In this document: positions 1-9,739 of the stretch, one piece after another
Layout of the letters: each line of letters begins with the position of its first letter
How positions within the stretch are numbered: position 1 is the stretch's first letter
Translations under genes and position numbers: made by a program
From: Chitinophagales bacterium
GTDB taxonomy: Bacteria > Bacteroidota > Bacteroidia > Chitinophagales > Saprospiraceae
NCBI GenBank assembly: GCA_013298845.1
Contig: JAAFJN010000016.1
Location: forward strand, 38,479-102,478
DNA length: 64,000 nucleotides
Direction of reading: 5' to 3'
Notes under the pieces: generated by a model
Told to the model about the DNA's origin: nothing
Databases searched by the model: none
Seen by the model: only the letters and a program-made list of their open reading frames with translations

Positions 1-853
1 TTTGTTCGAGCAATTTAATGGCTTCGTCGTTGTGGCCCGTGCGCATGCCCACGTTGGCGAGGGCAAACATGGCCAACGGATTGGTTTTATGCTCTTTTAA
101 ACCTTCGCTCATGGTTTTCCACGCCGTTTGGGTTTTGTTGTTCAAATGCAATTGCAAATACGAATACGCCACGTAACTTTCAATGCCAAAAATAAAATCG
201 GGGTTATAGCGGGTATAATTGAGCAAATCTTCCAATTCCTGCACCCCCTGAGCGATGGTTCCTTTCATCCCGCCAATGCCTTTTACGGCCCAGCGAATTT
301 CGTCGGGGATATTGCCCACAATGGCGTGTAACAAACCGAGGCTTTTTTTATTGGCCACAAAATCGGGGTAGCGTTTTTGGTTTTCTTCCAACAGCGAATA
401 GGCGTTTTTGACGTTGGTAATGCACGACAAATAATCGCCGTACCGGCCGCGCAACAACGCCCATTGTAACCGAATTTCCGCCTGGCAATACAGGTAATAC
501 GGCGAATTGCGGTCGCCATTGGACAATTTACTCAGGCGTTTGTCCATGTTCTTCACGCCTTTACGGTACTCCGATTCACTGTCGTTCAGCACCGCCGATG
601 CCGTTTCGAGGTAATTTTCGACAAAATGCGGCATCAGGTTATTGGGTTCATTTTTTTTGAGGGCGTCAATCTCCGCCCGGGCTTCGGCGAAACGCAAACT
701 AATGACTTTTTGGTAAGCCGACCGAACACCTTCAGTGAACTCAAATCCGGCCACGACCGGGCTGTTGTGGGCCGAGACACGACCCAAAAATGCGCAAAAA
801 AACAAGAAAACGAAAAGGAATGGGCGTTTTCTCTGGATCAACTGGTATTTCAT
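1..853 (-). CDS. TPR-containing secreted protein (3' end outside window)
   Basis: The reverse frame is open from the ATG at 851-853 to the window edge, so the C-terminus is missing. It starts with a basic stretch, a hydrophobic segment (LFVFLFFCAFLG) and a likely signal cleavage after VSA. The rest is helical, with TPR-like helix pairs (for example LAMFALANVGMRTGHNDEAI near the edge), and looks exported. It is divergent from nadD with only 37 nt between the start codons. No enzymatic motif is visible. TPR proteins usually mediate protein-protein contacts; the specific role is unknown. The start is supported by a -7 box four bases upstream. Confidence 0.8.
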   Translation of the reverse strand, partial: MKYQLIQRKRPFLFVFLFFCAFLGRVSAHNSPVVAGFEFTEGVRSAYQKVISLRFAEARAEIDALKKNEPNNLMPHFVENYLETASAVLNDSESEYRKGVKNMDKRLSKLSNGDRNSPYYLYCQAEIRLQWALLRGRYGDYLSCITNVKNAYSLLEENQKRYPDFVANKKSLGLLHAIVGNIPDEIRWAVKGIGGMKGTIAQGVQELEDLLNYTRYNPDFIFGIESYVAYSYLQLHLNNKTQTAWKTMSEGLKEHKTNPLAMFALANVGMRTGHNDEAIKLLEQ

Positions 854-857
854 GGGG

Positions 858-865
858 CAAAGATA
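858..865 (-). promoter_or_regulatory. -7 promoter box TATCTTTG for the TPR gene
   Basis: On the minus strand TATCTTTG matches the Bacteroidota -7 consensus TAnnTTTG and is followed by CCCC and then ATG. This places the transcript start at or next to the start codon, so the mRNA is probably leaderless. Confidence 0.55.
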
Positions 866-878
866 GGAGGAATCCCAC

Positions 879-886
879 TACCTTCG
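879..886 (+). promoter_or_regulatory. -7 promoter-like box TACCTTCG for nadD
   Basis: TACCTTCG differs by one base from TAnnTTTG and is followed by CCCCATG. It mirrors the arrangement of the divergent TPR gene, suggesting that nadD is also transcribed without a leader. Confidence 0.45.
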
Positions 887-890
887 CCCC

Positions 891-1466
891 ATGAAAATTG
901 GTTTGTTTTTTGGTTCTTTCAACCCCGTTCACACGGGACACCTGATTATCGCCCACCACCTGGCCACCCGCACCGACCTCGATAAGGTATGGATGGTGGT
1001 GAGTCCGCACAACCCCCTAAAACCCAAAAAGACGCTGGCGGGCGATTTTGATCGCCTGCATTTGGTGCGGTTGGGCATTGGTGAAAATCCCAAAATTGAA
1101 GCCTCTAACGTGGAATTTAGCCTGCCCAAACCGTCCTACACCATTGATACGCTGGCGGTTTTAAAAGAAAAATACCCCCAACACGAGTTTTGTCTCATTG
1201 TTGGGGGCGATAATTTGGCGACGTTTCACCTGTGGAAAAACTACGAACAAATTTTGGCGCAGCACGATATTTACGTGTATAACCGCCCAGGCTACGATTT
1301 GGGCGAACTCGCCACGCACCCGCACGTGCGCATCTGCGAGGCACCGTTGCTCGATATTTCGGCCACTTATATCCGACAATGCATCAAAGACGGGCATTCT
1401 ATCCGGTATTTGGTGCCCGATCCGGTGTGGGAATACCTCGCCAACAGCACTTTGTACCGGGACTAA
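891..1466 (+). CDS. nadD: Nicotinate-nucleotide adenylyltransferase
   Basis: This 191-residue protein transfers AMP from ATP to nicotinate mononucleotide, forming deamido-NAD in NAD biosynthesis in the cytoplasm. The nucleotidyltransferase signature GSFNPVHTGH is at residues 8-17, and the second family motif ISATYIRQ lies near residue 160, just before a C-terminal helix. The length is normal for bacterial NadD. The ATG at 891 begins MKIGLFFG, the standard N-terminus. It stands alone: divergent from the TPR gene and ending 8 nt from the stop of the convergent TonB-receptor gene. Identification rests on both motifs and full length, so it is firm. Confidence 0.95.
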   Translation: MKIGLFFGSFNPVHTGHLIIAHHLATRTDLDKVWMVVSPHNPLKPKKTLAGDFDRLHLVRLGIGENPKIEASNVEFSLPKPSYTIDTLAVLKEKYPQHEFCLIVGGDNLATFHLWKNYEQILAQHDIYVYNRPGYDLGELATHPHVRICEAPLLDISATYIRQCIKDGHSIRYLVPDPVWEYLANSTLYRD

Positions 1467-1474
1467 TGTTTTTG

Positions 1475-3814
1475 TTAAAAATCTAACTGAAACGACAATA
1501 TCGGCGTCAACCCGCTTTGTTTGCGGTACACCCAATTGTTAATGTCCGGGTCGTATTCGCGGCTGAGGGCATCCATATTTTGGCGATTGGCCACGTTCTG
1601 CACGTCCAATGCCAGTTGCCACGCCGAACGACGGGCGTTCTGGCGGTACGAAATCCGCGCATCGGGGCGGAAATAAGCCTCTACTTTTTCCGAAAAAGCC
1701 CGTGATTGGTCCAACAAAGGATCGCGGGAATAACGACTAATATTCTGTTCGCTCAACAAAGGGGTAAGGCGTTGACCGCCGTTGTAAATGATTTTGGTGC
1801 CCAATTGCAACACGCCCCGTTGGGAGACTTTCCACTCTTTGCCGCCCATAAACGAGGCCGAAATACCGCTGTCGAACGCCGTCGAAAACGCACGTCCCTG
1901 TGCATCGGTGTACCGCGAGCGCGAAATGGAAGTGCCAATCATAAAAAATGCCCCGCGCCGGAACGATTGTTCTATCGTCAGGTCAATGCCCCGGTTGGTG
2001 CCGCCGCCCTCGTTGATCAAACGGTATTTGGCGTATCCGTCAATCGTGTTCAAAATACTCCACGAACTGCCCGCCTGATCGGCCACGGGCACATTGTGAA
2101 AACGTTGGTAATAGGCTTCCACGTGCAACCGCAAGTTACGCCCCGGCAGCAGGTCATACCCCGCTACCAAGTGTTGCGCCCGGATAAAATCGGCGTCTTT
2201 ATTGACTTCTACGCCGCGAATTTGGGTAAAATAATTCCCAATGGGCAACATTCGGCTGTGCAAACCCCAGGCCACACTCAGCGATTGTTTGGCGTCTAAT
2301 TGGTATTTCACCCCAATGCGCGGCTCCACGCTGTGCCGCCCGTTCAGGGTAAGGTACATGGCGTGCGCCCCGATGTTCACCGTCAGGCGTTCGGTGGGGC
2401 GCAGGCGCAACTGCGCGTAAGGCTGGAGCAGTTGGGTGCTGCCCTTAGCGTCGAGGCTGGTCGAATCGCCGAGGGTGTTGCGGTTAAGGTTGTAAAAAAT
2501 TTGATTGGCAAAAAAGCCCACCCGCACATTGGCGCGGGCACTCATTTTTTTATTGTAAAACGCCGACAATACCGCCCGGCCCTCGCGGTATTTTTCCCGG
2601 TTAATGGTGTATTTTTCGGTAATGCTGCGAATGTTAAAGGTATCGTCAGTGTACAAAATATCCTGCCCGGTAATGGCAAAATGGGTTTTGATATAAGCGT
2701 CGTTTTTTAAAGTGGTGAGGCTGGTTGCGCCCACGGCCCCCATATTGGTCACAAATTCGCGGCCCGTGTAATCGGAGTATTGGTCCCAGGTCGCGGTGTC
2801 TTTCACCGGGTTACCAATTTCACTGCTCAACCCGCCAATGCCCCACAGTGTAAACATGGTTTTGCCGCTTTTGGAGGGCATAAAGACGTTGAAAGACAGG
2901 TCCTGAAAGGTATTTTGCACCCGTTCTCCCACCAAATAAATCCCCATCCGGTTCAAAATACCGAGGGTAGAATACCGGTAATTGAGCAAATACGTAGCGC
3001 GCCCGCCTTTTTTAAACGGCCCTTCGGTGCTAAAATCGAGGCCCAGCATCCCGGCGCGGAACGTGTATTGCCGTTTTTCGGCGTTGCCTTTGCGGAAACG
3101 AATATCAAATACCCCCGTGTAAGCGTTGCCGTATTCGGCGGGAAAAGCCCCCGAACTAAAGTCTGAATTACCCAACATACTCACCGAAAAAACCGTAATG
3201 CCGCCCCCCGACGAACCCCGGCGGGCAAAATGGTTGGGGTTGGGAATATCCACCCCTTCGAGGCGCCACAACAAACCAATCCCCGAGTTGCCGCGCACCA
3301 CAATATCCGAGCGGTTATCGCGGCTGGGTTGTACACCGGGGAATGCCTGCGCCATCCGGCCGGGATCGTTGGCCGAGGCCGCGTACCGCTGGGTTTCGTC
3401 CACCGAAAACGACCGGGCACTGAGAATGGAGACTTCATTCAGTGGTTCATTCCCGAATTTTTTGGCCGAAATAACCACCTCGTTCCCACTCACGGCCACT
3501 TGCGTCAGTTCGACCGTCAAGGTCATTTCCCGCGCCGAATTGAGGATAAACGGGTCGCTGAGCCAGGTCTCGTAGCCCACGTAGGTGCCATTCACCTGTA
3601 CCCGAGCAACGGGCACATTGGTTAACACAAAACGTCCCTCGACATCCGTAATGGTGCCGAGGGACGGGTTGCTGTCTTTGATCGAAATCGTTGCCCCAAC
3701 GAGGGCTTCGCGGGTGTCTTTGTCCAAAACCGTACCACGAATGGTTTGCGTCGGGACTTGGGCAAACACCCAAAACGGCGCTAAAAAAAGCGCGATTAAA
3801 ATGTTGTTTTTCAT
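1475..3814 (-). CDS. TonB-dependent receptor with carboxypeptidase-regulatory-like N-domain
   Basis: A 779-residue outer-membrane protein. I start it at the ATG at 3814 because this gives a clean signal peptide (MKNNILIALFLAPFWVFAQ); the frame is open further upstream but those 35 residues look unlike a signal. Order: signal peptide, CarboxypepD_reg-like beta-sandwich at about 22-105 (RGTVLDKDTREALVGATISI), TonB plug (DIVVRGNSGIGLLWRLEGVD) at about 165-280, then a long beta-barrel ending in LSFQLDF with a terminal Phe. No SusD partner is adjacent, so it does not look like a polysaccharide-utilisation locus. The substrate cannot be told from sequence. Confidence 0.9.
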   Translation of the reverse strand: MKNNILIALFLAPFWVFAQVPTQTIRGTVLDKDTREALVGATISIKDSNPSLGTITDVEGRFVLTNVPVARVQVNGTYVGYETWLSDPFILNSAREMTLTVELTQVAVSGNEVVISAKKFGNEPLNEVSILSARSFSVDETQRYAASANDPGRMAQAFPGVQPSRDNRSDIVVRGNSGIGLLWRLEGVDIPNPNHFARRGSSGGGITVFSVSMLGNSDFSSGAFPAEYGNAYTGVFDIRFRKGNAEKRQYTFRAGMLGLDFSTEGPFKKGGRATYLLNYRYSTLGILNRMGIYLVGERVQNTFQDLSFNVFMPSKSGKTMFTLWGIGGLSSEIGNPVKDTATWDQYSDYTGREFVTNMGAVGATSLTTLKNDAYIKTHFAITGQDILYTDDTFNIRSITEKYTINREKYREGRAVLSAFYNKKMSARANVRVGFFANQIFYNLNRNTLGDSTSLDAKGSTQLLQPYAQLRLRPTERLTVNIGAHAMYLTLNGRHSVEPRIGVKYQLDAKQSLSVAWGLHSRMLPIGNYFTQIRGVEVNKDADFIRAQHLVAGYDLLPGRNLRLHVEAYYQRFHNVPVADQAGSSWSILNTIDGYAKYRLINEGGGTNRGIDLTIEQSFRRGAFFMIGTSISRSRYTDAQGRAFSTAFDSGISASFMGGKEWKVSQRGVLQLGTKIIYNGGQRLTPLLSEQNISRYSRDPLLDQSRAFSEKVEAYFRPDARISYRQNARRSAWQLALDVQNVANRQNMDALSREYDPDINNWVYRKQSGLTPILSFQLDF

Positions 3815-3966
3815 GATGTTCGTAGTAGAAAAGAATTTCCGTGTGACATTGGCGGAGCCGCAAAATAACGGCGCAAAGTTGCAACGCCCCAATGATGCTT
3901 CAAAAGACAAGTTTGCCAATGTTGCAGTACAGAATACTTTTATATCAGGAAAAACCGAACAATTTC

Positions 3967-6900
3967 TTAATCAATTAACTGCCCAAATTTATCAATAACA
4001 AACAAGCGCCCGTCTTTTTTAACGTGAAAACGGTCGTTGCCCATCGAATAAATATCGTCGTATTGTGGCTCGACCATTACTTTGTCCATGGCGTTGTACA
4101 TACCGTACAACTGCTCTTTTTTGATCAAAAACACCAAATTATTGTCGTAAACGCTCCGAATTTGGTCGTACACGGGCGGCAACACCCATTCACCCTTGAT
4201 ATTAACCACGCCCCGTTTTTCGGTGCCTTTGCCGCGCACCTGAAAATGAAAATCGGCTTGTTCGTACAATAGACTTGCATCGGTAAAATCAAACGGCATT
4301 TGGGTATAAGCCAGGCAGGTAGTATCGAGCGGAAAATAAGCAAAACGATACGATTTGTCCAGTTTTTGCGCAGCCCGCTGGCCATCCGTCCCAATGAGAA
4401 AAAACGCGCCATTTTGTTTTACGGCGGCAAACCGCTCCTCGTACCCCCGGAAACGGTCGGCAAAATCAAATTGAGGTTCGGCGACAAAGGCACCATCGGT
4501 GGAGATATACCCCCATTTTCCGCCTTTTTTTACGGGCGCAATGCCCTGGTCAAATTCGTAAGCGTCTTCCCATTCGGCTCCCGACATGGGCACACCGCCT
4601 TTCAGCACGTGCAGGTATTTGCCGCCGTTGCTCACCACAAAATGGTTTTCGTTGGTTGCCGGCAAAATGGTTTCGTAAGCCACGGGCAACAATTGTCGGC
4701 CGTTGGCGTCCATTGCCCCTTTGAGCGGGCCTTTTTCCACCACAATGCAGTTGTAGGTTGGTCCGTTGTACGCCGTGTAGATATCATCGTTCACCGGTTT
4801 GCCACTTTTGGACCAAAACTGAATTTGGCCGTTGCGGGTAGTAGCAATGAGGTTCGACACGTGGGCAATATGGTCAAAAATCGGTGCCAGCACAATTTGG
4901 CCTTTAGCGTCAATCATGCCCGTTGTGGAACCGGCGTTTTCTTTAAAAATAATGTCGTTACTGCTGGTGAAAGAGATATAATTGCATTTTTTTTCAAAAA
5001 CCAATTTATTTTCCCGGAAAAACGACCACGTCTCGCCTTTTTTGGCCAAAATGCCCATCCAGTTGACACGGGTTTCTTCGTAGTCGCTGCCCACAATTTT
5101 TTGGCTGGCGGGATCGTACAATGCCCGGCGTTTGCCCTCGTGCAGGGTGAGCAAAAAGCCGTCACCTTCCTCAATTTTATCGTAAGTGGGGGCCAGCACT
5201 TCCCGGCAATCGGAGTCCATGAGGCCGTATTTGCCTTTGACCCGAATCAAAAACAGCGATTTGGCCAGTGGAATCCGCACGTTGCAACTTTGAATATCCT
5301 CGTAAGTATCGGAGGTCCATTTTTTTTCGGCAATGGAATACACCCCGACCTGGCCGTTTTTGCGCACCAAAATCAAATCCTGGCCAATGGTGCGCGGGGG
5401 ATCGTCGTATTGGCCCATCGGTATACACACTTTACCATCGAGGGTAAATACGCCGTATTGGTCAACGCCCTGTACGCCCACCACCAAATCCTGAGCAATG
5501 GAAAACAGACTGGTGTAGGTGCACGGTATGATTGTTTTGATGTTTTTGTCCACCAACCCGTAATACCCCTTTTGGACCACCATATAGTGACCATTGGGGC
5601 CAAAAGAGGAAAGTTGCTCAAAGTCAAAACGCCATTTTTTGCCGGTTTTTTGGTTGTACAAATAACGTTTGGCACCTTTTTTATAACCGTAAAAATCCTC
5701 CGATAAATAGTATAAGGAGTCGCATTTTACGCGATATTCCGTTTTGCCACTGCCGTTGATGAGTTCCCAGGTATCGGCCTCGGCTTTTAGCACCAATATT
5801 TGTTCGTATTTCTTTTTAAATGGGCCACCGGGCATTTTGTAATCGGCGTACACAAACGAACGCGGCGACATCAGTTTGCCATCGCGGTGATATACCTGAT
5901 AGCGGCCATCAAGGGTGTGTACAAAAATAAAAGAAAGGTTGAAAGAAATGTTGCGCCCCTTGACAATGGCTGCGGGCGTCAGTGATTTTTCTTTAAAAAG
6001 GTAAAATTCGTTGCCTTTTTGGCCGTAATAATAGGCTAAAGTATCCCATTCAAAACCGGACAACATTTTCCCGGAATAACTGACACAGCCATATTTACCA
6101 CTCACCGGATGCTGTACAATGTAGTTATTTTCGTCCATATCCACCGAATTGCCGTCGGGGAGTTTGGTCAGGTGTATCGGCAACAGGGGTTGGGTTTGGT
6201 GAATGCGGTACAATTGCCATCCCGGCTCGGTTTTCCCCCAAAAAAACTGATCATTTTCGGGCACGGCGCGGCTGATATTATCAAAACTCCCCTGGTGAAC
6301 GACCTGCCCGTCGAGATCAAAAATACGCCACTGGCGATTTTTTCGGAGGTAAACCACGCGTTTTTGGTCAGTTTGCAGCACATCATCGTATTCAATGGGC
6401 AAAATGAGGCGACCATCGTGGGCGACAATGCCCCAACGCAGGTTTTTTTGCACCAAAAAACGCCCTTGCACCAACGGGCGAATTTCGTCGTACCGCGCTT
6501 CCTGAACAAACCCGGTGGACGGGATATACCAGCCGGTACTGCCGTTTTTTTGGTAACTGATGCTCATGTCGCGCATATTGCTCCAGTGTTGGGTTTGGGG
6601 GGCTTCCACGTCGCTCAGTCGCAGGTTTCCGTTGTGATCGAGGATTTGGCAAAGGCCGTTATCGGCGTTGCACAAAGAAATATAAGTATTGGCAACGTTG
6701 ATGTCATATTGGCCTTTGGGCAACCGAATCCAGCCTTTTTCGAGGTGATAAATGGAATCTTGTGCGGGTCTATTGTAAATAAACTGGTTGGTATGGCCTG
6801 CGTTGGTGATGCGGCGGGCGATTTCCAACTGTTGGTTTTTGGCCGAAAAAACAAAAAATGAATCGAGGGTAAACGCAAGGATTTTGCCCGAATACACCTC

Positions 6901-7917
6901 AAGATAGTTGTAACGAATGGGCAAAACCAACGATTTTCCGTCAAAAATCCCCATTACATCGTTTTGGCCCACCATCAACAACGGCGACATGACCATACTT
7001 TCCGGGTTGTAGGTATCGGGCATTCTGGTTTCGTACAGAGATGTTATGAAACTGTACTCGGCGGGCAAAATAAGGTTGCCTTTTTTGTCCCAAACTCCGT
7101 GTTTTTTTTGCGCCGAACTAAAGATATAGTAGTCCTGCTCGGCATTCAAGTAGTAGACAGGTATGCGTTCGGTGCCCGGCTTTTCGTCGTAATGGTAGTA
7201 AGTTGCGGGCGCGTCGGCGCGTTCGGTCGTGCCCCAGAAACCCATACTGTCGTTGTCCATTGCAAAAATGGAATAATAACGGCGTTTGCCCGTCCAGCCC
7301 TTTGTGGGGTTAATGAGCAATTTTTGGTCTCCTTCGGAGTCGATCCAATAATCGTTTTTGAAGTATTCCATTTCGTGGAAACGTGGCTTCACCACCCAAC
7401 GCCCCCGGGCATCCATCAGTCCCAATTTATCGGTACTGTCGCGGGCGATGTAGAGGCCATTCTCCGGGCCGGATATAATTTGGGGGCTGGGGAACGGGCT
7501 GAGTTGGCCCTGGGCATCAAAATTATATTTTTGGCCATCGGTTTCGAGGACAAAGGTATTGTTGGGCAGGGCGCTAAAATAGCGGCCTTTTTGGTAAGGG
7601 ATAAAAACCGAGCCATCCGGGCGAAAAAGCGCTACCTTATTGGCCTTTTGGGCCATAAAATAGGGCGACGGGAAACATTGGCTCAAATAATCAACGGAAT
7701 CAATGACGGCTTTTCCCTGCCGATTGATCAGGCTATGCCATTTGCCGCGCTCCACGAGGGCAATATTGGAATCAATGGGCTGAAACTGGTCGTACGTTAA
7801 CCAATAATTGGGGATTTTTGCGGCCCAATAATCGTGCAGCGGGACGGGTTGTGCGGTTAATTGGTTGGCGAAAAAAAATAATAACGCAAGGGCGAGTACG
7901 GGGTGTATTTTGGGCAT
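3967..7917 (-). CDS. Giant WG-repeat secreted protein
   Basis: A 1316-residue protein with a signal peptide (cleavage after LTAQ, about residue 22). The body consists of many WG-type repeats, visible as recurring units such as GKYGLMDSDCREVLAPTYDK, GKWGYISTDGAFVAEPQFD and KYGCVSYSGKMLSGFEWD. WG repeats (WG_beta_rep family) form beta structures and are widespread in Bacteroidota surface or periplasmic proteins; their biochemical role is poorly known. No T9SS sorting domain is visible, since the protein ends within repeats (MVEPQYDDIYSMGNDRFHVK). A long open frame on the opposite strand over 4300-5706 is a shadow of this gene. Its own promoter lies upstream at 7990-7997. Confidence 0.9.
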   Translation of the reverse strand: MPKIHPVLALALLFFFANQLTAQPVPLHDYWAAKIPNYWLTYDQFQPIDSNIALVERGKWHSLINRQGKAVIDSVDYLSQCFPSPYFMAQKANKVALFRPDGSVFIPYQKGRYFSALPNNTFVLETDGQKYNFDAQGQLSPFPSPQIISGPENGLYIARDSTDKLGLMDARGRWVVKPRFHEMEYFKNDYWIDSEGDQKLLINPTKGWTGKRRYYSIFAMDNDSMGFWGTTERADAPATYYHYDEKPGTERIPVYYLNAEQDYYIFSSAQKKHGVWDKKGNLILPAEYSFITSLYETRMPDTYNPESMVMSPLLMVGQNDVMGIFDGKSLVLPIRYNYLEVYSGKILAFTLDSFFVFSAKNQQLEIARRITNAGHTNQFIYNRPAQDSIYHLEKGWIRLPKGQYDINVANTYISLCNADNGLCQILDHNGNLRLSDVEAPQTQHWSNMRDMSISYQKNGSTGWYIPSTGFVQEARYDEIRPLVQGRFLVQKNLRWGIVAHDGRLILPIEYDDVLQTDQKRVVYLRKNRQWRIFDLDGQVVHQGSFDNISRAVPENDQFFWGKTEPGWQLYRIHQTQPLLPIHLTKLPDGNSVDMDENNYIVQHPVSGKYGCVSYSGKMLSGFEWDTLAYYYGQKGNEFYLFKEKSLTPAAIVKGRNISFNLSFIFVHTLDGRYQVYHRDGKLMSPRSFVYADYKMPGGPFKKKYEQILVLKAEADTWELINGSGKTEYRVKCDSLYYLSEDFYGYKKGAKRYLYNQKTGKKWRFDFEQLSSFGPNGHYMVVQKGYYGLVDKNIKTIIPCTYTSLFSIAQDLVVGVQGVDQYGVFTLDGKVCIPMGQYDDPPRTIGQDLILVRKNGQVGVYSIAEKKWTSDTYEDIQSCNVRIPLAKSLFLIRVKGKYGLMDSDCREVLAPTYDKIEEGDGFLLTLHEGKRRALYDPASQKIVGSDYEETRVNWMGILAKKGETWSFFRENKLVFEKKCNYISFTSSNDIIFKENAGSTTGMIDAKGQIVLAPIFDHIAHVSNLIATTRNGQIQFWSKSGKPVNDDIYTAYNGPTYNCIVVEKGPLKGAMDANGRQLLPVAYETILPATNENHFVVSNGGKYLHVLKGGVPMSGAEWEDAYEFDQGIAPVKKGGKWGYISTDGAFVAEPQFDFADRFRGYEERFAAVKQNGAFFLIGTDGQRAAQKLDKSYRFAYFPLDTTCLAYTQMPFDFTDASLLYEQADFHFQVRGKGTEKRGVVNIKGEWVLPPVYDQIRSVYDNNLVFLIKKEQLYGMYNAMDKVMVEPQYDDIYSMGNDRFHVKKDGRLFVIDKFGQLID

Positions 7918-7989
7918 GGTACGATAGCGTAATATGGCTGTTTGTAATTAATGTGCAATAGACGCTAAAACGTGAATTTTATTGGAAAA

Positions 7990-7997
7990 CAAATGTA
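7990..7997 (-). promoter_or_regulatory. -7 promoter box TACATTTG for the WG-repeat gene
   Basis: On the minus strand TACATTTG matches TAnnTTTG, about 70 nt upstream of the start codon at 7917. Confidence 0.5.
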
Positions 7998-8049
7998 AAT
8001 AATGCAACGATTTGGCCAGACTATTCCCTAAAAGAACAACTGTACATTG

Positions 8050-8057
8050 TATCTTTG
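8050..8057 (+). promoter_or_regulatory. -7 promoter box TATCTTTG for the haem-lipoprotein/DUF5777 operon
   Basis: TATCTTTG matches TAnnTTTG exactly and lies about 96 nt upstream of the ATG at 8154, in the divergent intergenic region. It would drive the three-gene operon 8154-10516. Confidence 0.55.
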
Positions 8058-8153
8058 CGGTTCGATCTATCGCTTAAAACCGTTTTGAAACCTTTGATAT
8101 GCTCTTAGATTGCTGTTAATATACCCGTATTTTCCTTCTAAAACACTTAATTT

Positions 8154-8825
8154 ATGTTCAACACCACACTCAAAAGTGCGCTCCGTTTCCTGACGGTGGG
8201 CCTTTTTTCCGTACTCTTATGGAATGCCTGTAAAAGAGAGTACATTGAAACGGATCCCGTTTGTTTCCAACGCGATGTACAACCCATCATCACGTCCAAC
8301 TGCACCCAAAGCGGTTGCCACAACAGTACCGACCGCGAAAAAGGACGCGATTACTCCACCTACGACGGCATTATGCGCGACGTAGAACCCGGCAATTACC
8401 GCCAAAGTGAACTGTACAAAGTATTGGTCACCATTGGCCCCGAAGTCATGCCCAAGTCGCCGTATAACCGGTTAAGCAAAGACCAGATTCGCACCATTGC
8501 CACCTGGATTGAAGAAGGTGCGACCAATGATTCCTGCGCGGTGTCTACCTGCGACACCACGGGCGTTATGTCGTACACCACCCGGGTAAAACCCATTTTA
8601 CAAAATAACTGCAACGGCTGCCACGGCGGTACGGCAGCGGCCGGTGCCGGCATTGTGTTGTCGGCTTATACCAGCGTAAAAATTTCGGTGGATAATGGCT
8701 CCCTGTTGGGTTCCATCGAACACACGGGCGGTTTTTCGGCCATGCCCTCGGGCGGCGGGAAATTGGCGAATTGCGACATTGCCGTCATCAAAAAATGGAT
8801 CAACGCCGGAGCGCCCAACAACTAA
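8154..8825 (+). CDS. Cytochrome-c-like lipoprotein with two haem-type motifs
   Basis: A 223-residue protein with a hydrophobic leader ending in LLWNAC, a probable lipobox, so it is likely anchored in the outer membrane or facing the periplasm. It has two halves, each with a haem-c-type Cys-Cys-His motif: CTQSGCH (spacing CX4CH) near residue 55 and a canonical CNGCH (CXXCH) near residue 155. Each half ends in the same signature, (A)TWIEEGA or KKWINAGAP. MPKS and AMPSG supply candidate Met axial ligands. This is the cytochrome-c-like domain found in many Bacteroidota and Planctomycetes surface proteins. It begins an operon with a DUF5777 barrel and a paralogous lipoprotein. Confidence 0.85.
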   Translation: MFNTTLKSALRFLTVGLFSVLLWNACKREYIETDPVCFQRDVQPIITSNCTQSGCHNSTDREKGRDYSTYDGIMRDVEPGNYRQSELYKVLVTIGPEVMPKSPYNRLSKDQIRTIATWIEEGATNDSCAVSTCDTTGVMSYTTRVKPILQNNCNGCHGGTAAAGAGIVLSAYTSVKISVDNGSLLGSIEHTGGFSAMPSGGGKLANCDIAVIKKWINAGAPNN

Positions 8826-8854
8826 CCCTTATTTTTCAACTTACCAACGCCGTT

Positions 8855-9733
8855 ATGCGCTATATACTTTTATTCTTTTTGGTTTCTTTGCAATTAAACG
8901 CCCAGGATCCCGCCGAGGACCTGTTGAGCGGATTTGCCGACAATAATGCCCGCGATTACGCCACCAATGCCTTCAAATCGCCCCGGGTGATTAATGGCAA
9001 CAGCATCGAAATGTTGCCGTTTGGGGTGCTCGACTTTAGAATTTTGCACCGTTTTGGAGAACTTTCCGGCGGCGGCTACGAATTATTTGGCCTCGACCAG
9101 GCATCCATGCGGATGGGCTTCGACTACGGAATTTCTAAAAACCTGATGGTGGGTTTCGGGCGCAGTACGTTTAAAAAAGAGGTGGATGGTTTTGTAAAAT
9201 ACCGTCTTTTGTGGCAATCAACGGGCAAAACCAACATACCCGTTTCGGTGATTTGGGCAAGTGGCATGACCATCAACGGCCTCAAAACCCCGGAAGCACA
9301 GGTGGAAACGACCTTCGACCGCCGCCTGTCGTACTACCACCAGGTAATTATTGGCCGCAAGTTTAGCGACCGTTTCAGCCTTCAAATTGCGCCCATGGTG
9401 GTGCACCGCAACCTGGCCCCGAGTATTGTGGACCCCAACGATGTATTTGCCGTTGGCCTTGGTGGTCGTTGGAAATTTACCAAAAGGGTCGCCCTCACTT
9501 GGGACGGCTATTATACCATCAATGCTTTTGCCAACGACATCAAACGAATTCCGTTGTCGCTCGGGGTGGATATTGAAACGGGTGGCCACGTATTCCAGTT
9601 GCACCTCTCCAATTCCACGGGCATGAACGAACGCGCTTTTTTGCTGGATGAAAACGGCAATTGGGCGGCGGGCAATATCCGGCTCGGGTTTAATATCTCG
9701 CGTTGGTTTCAAATTCAAAACAGAAAAATCTAA
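8855..9733 (+). CDS. DUF5777-family beta-barrel protein
   Basis: A 292-residue exported protein. I chose the ATG at 8855 because it yields a signal peptide (MRYILLFFLVSLQLNAQ); the frame is open upstream but overlaps the preceding gene. Alternating amphipathic strands, a Gly-rich N-terminal segment (HRFGELSGGGYELFGLDQAS) and a C-terminal aromatic strand suggest an outer-membrane barrel of the DUF5777 type. It lies 29 nt behind the first haem lipoprotein and 6 nt before the second, so the three products probably act together, perhaps in extracytoplasmic electron transfer. The function of the family is not established. Confidence 0.8.
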   Translation: MRYILLFFLVSLQLNAQDPAEDLLSGFADNNARDYATNAFKSPRVINGNSIEMLPFGVLDFRILHRFGELSGGGYELFGLDQASMRMGFDYGISKNLMVGFGRSTFKKEVDGFVKYRLLWQSTGKTNIPVSVIWASGMTINGLKTPEAQVETTFDRRLSYYHQVIIGRKFSDRFSLQIAPMVVHRNLAPSIVDPNDVFAVGLGGRWKFTKRVALTWDGYYTINAFANDIKRIPLSLGVDIETGGHVFQLHLSNSTGMNERAFLLDENGNWAAGNIRLGFNISRWFQIQNRKI

Positions 9734-9739
9734 AATACG

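Noticed and set aside
3126..3575. Plus-strand open frame of 149 codons
   Set aside because: It is a shadow of the TonB-receptor gene.
4300..5706. Long plus-strand open frame of 468 codons
   Set aside because: It lies entirely opposite the WG-repeat gene, is rich in His/Val/Phe as expected from a complementary frame, and shows no known motif.
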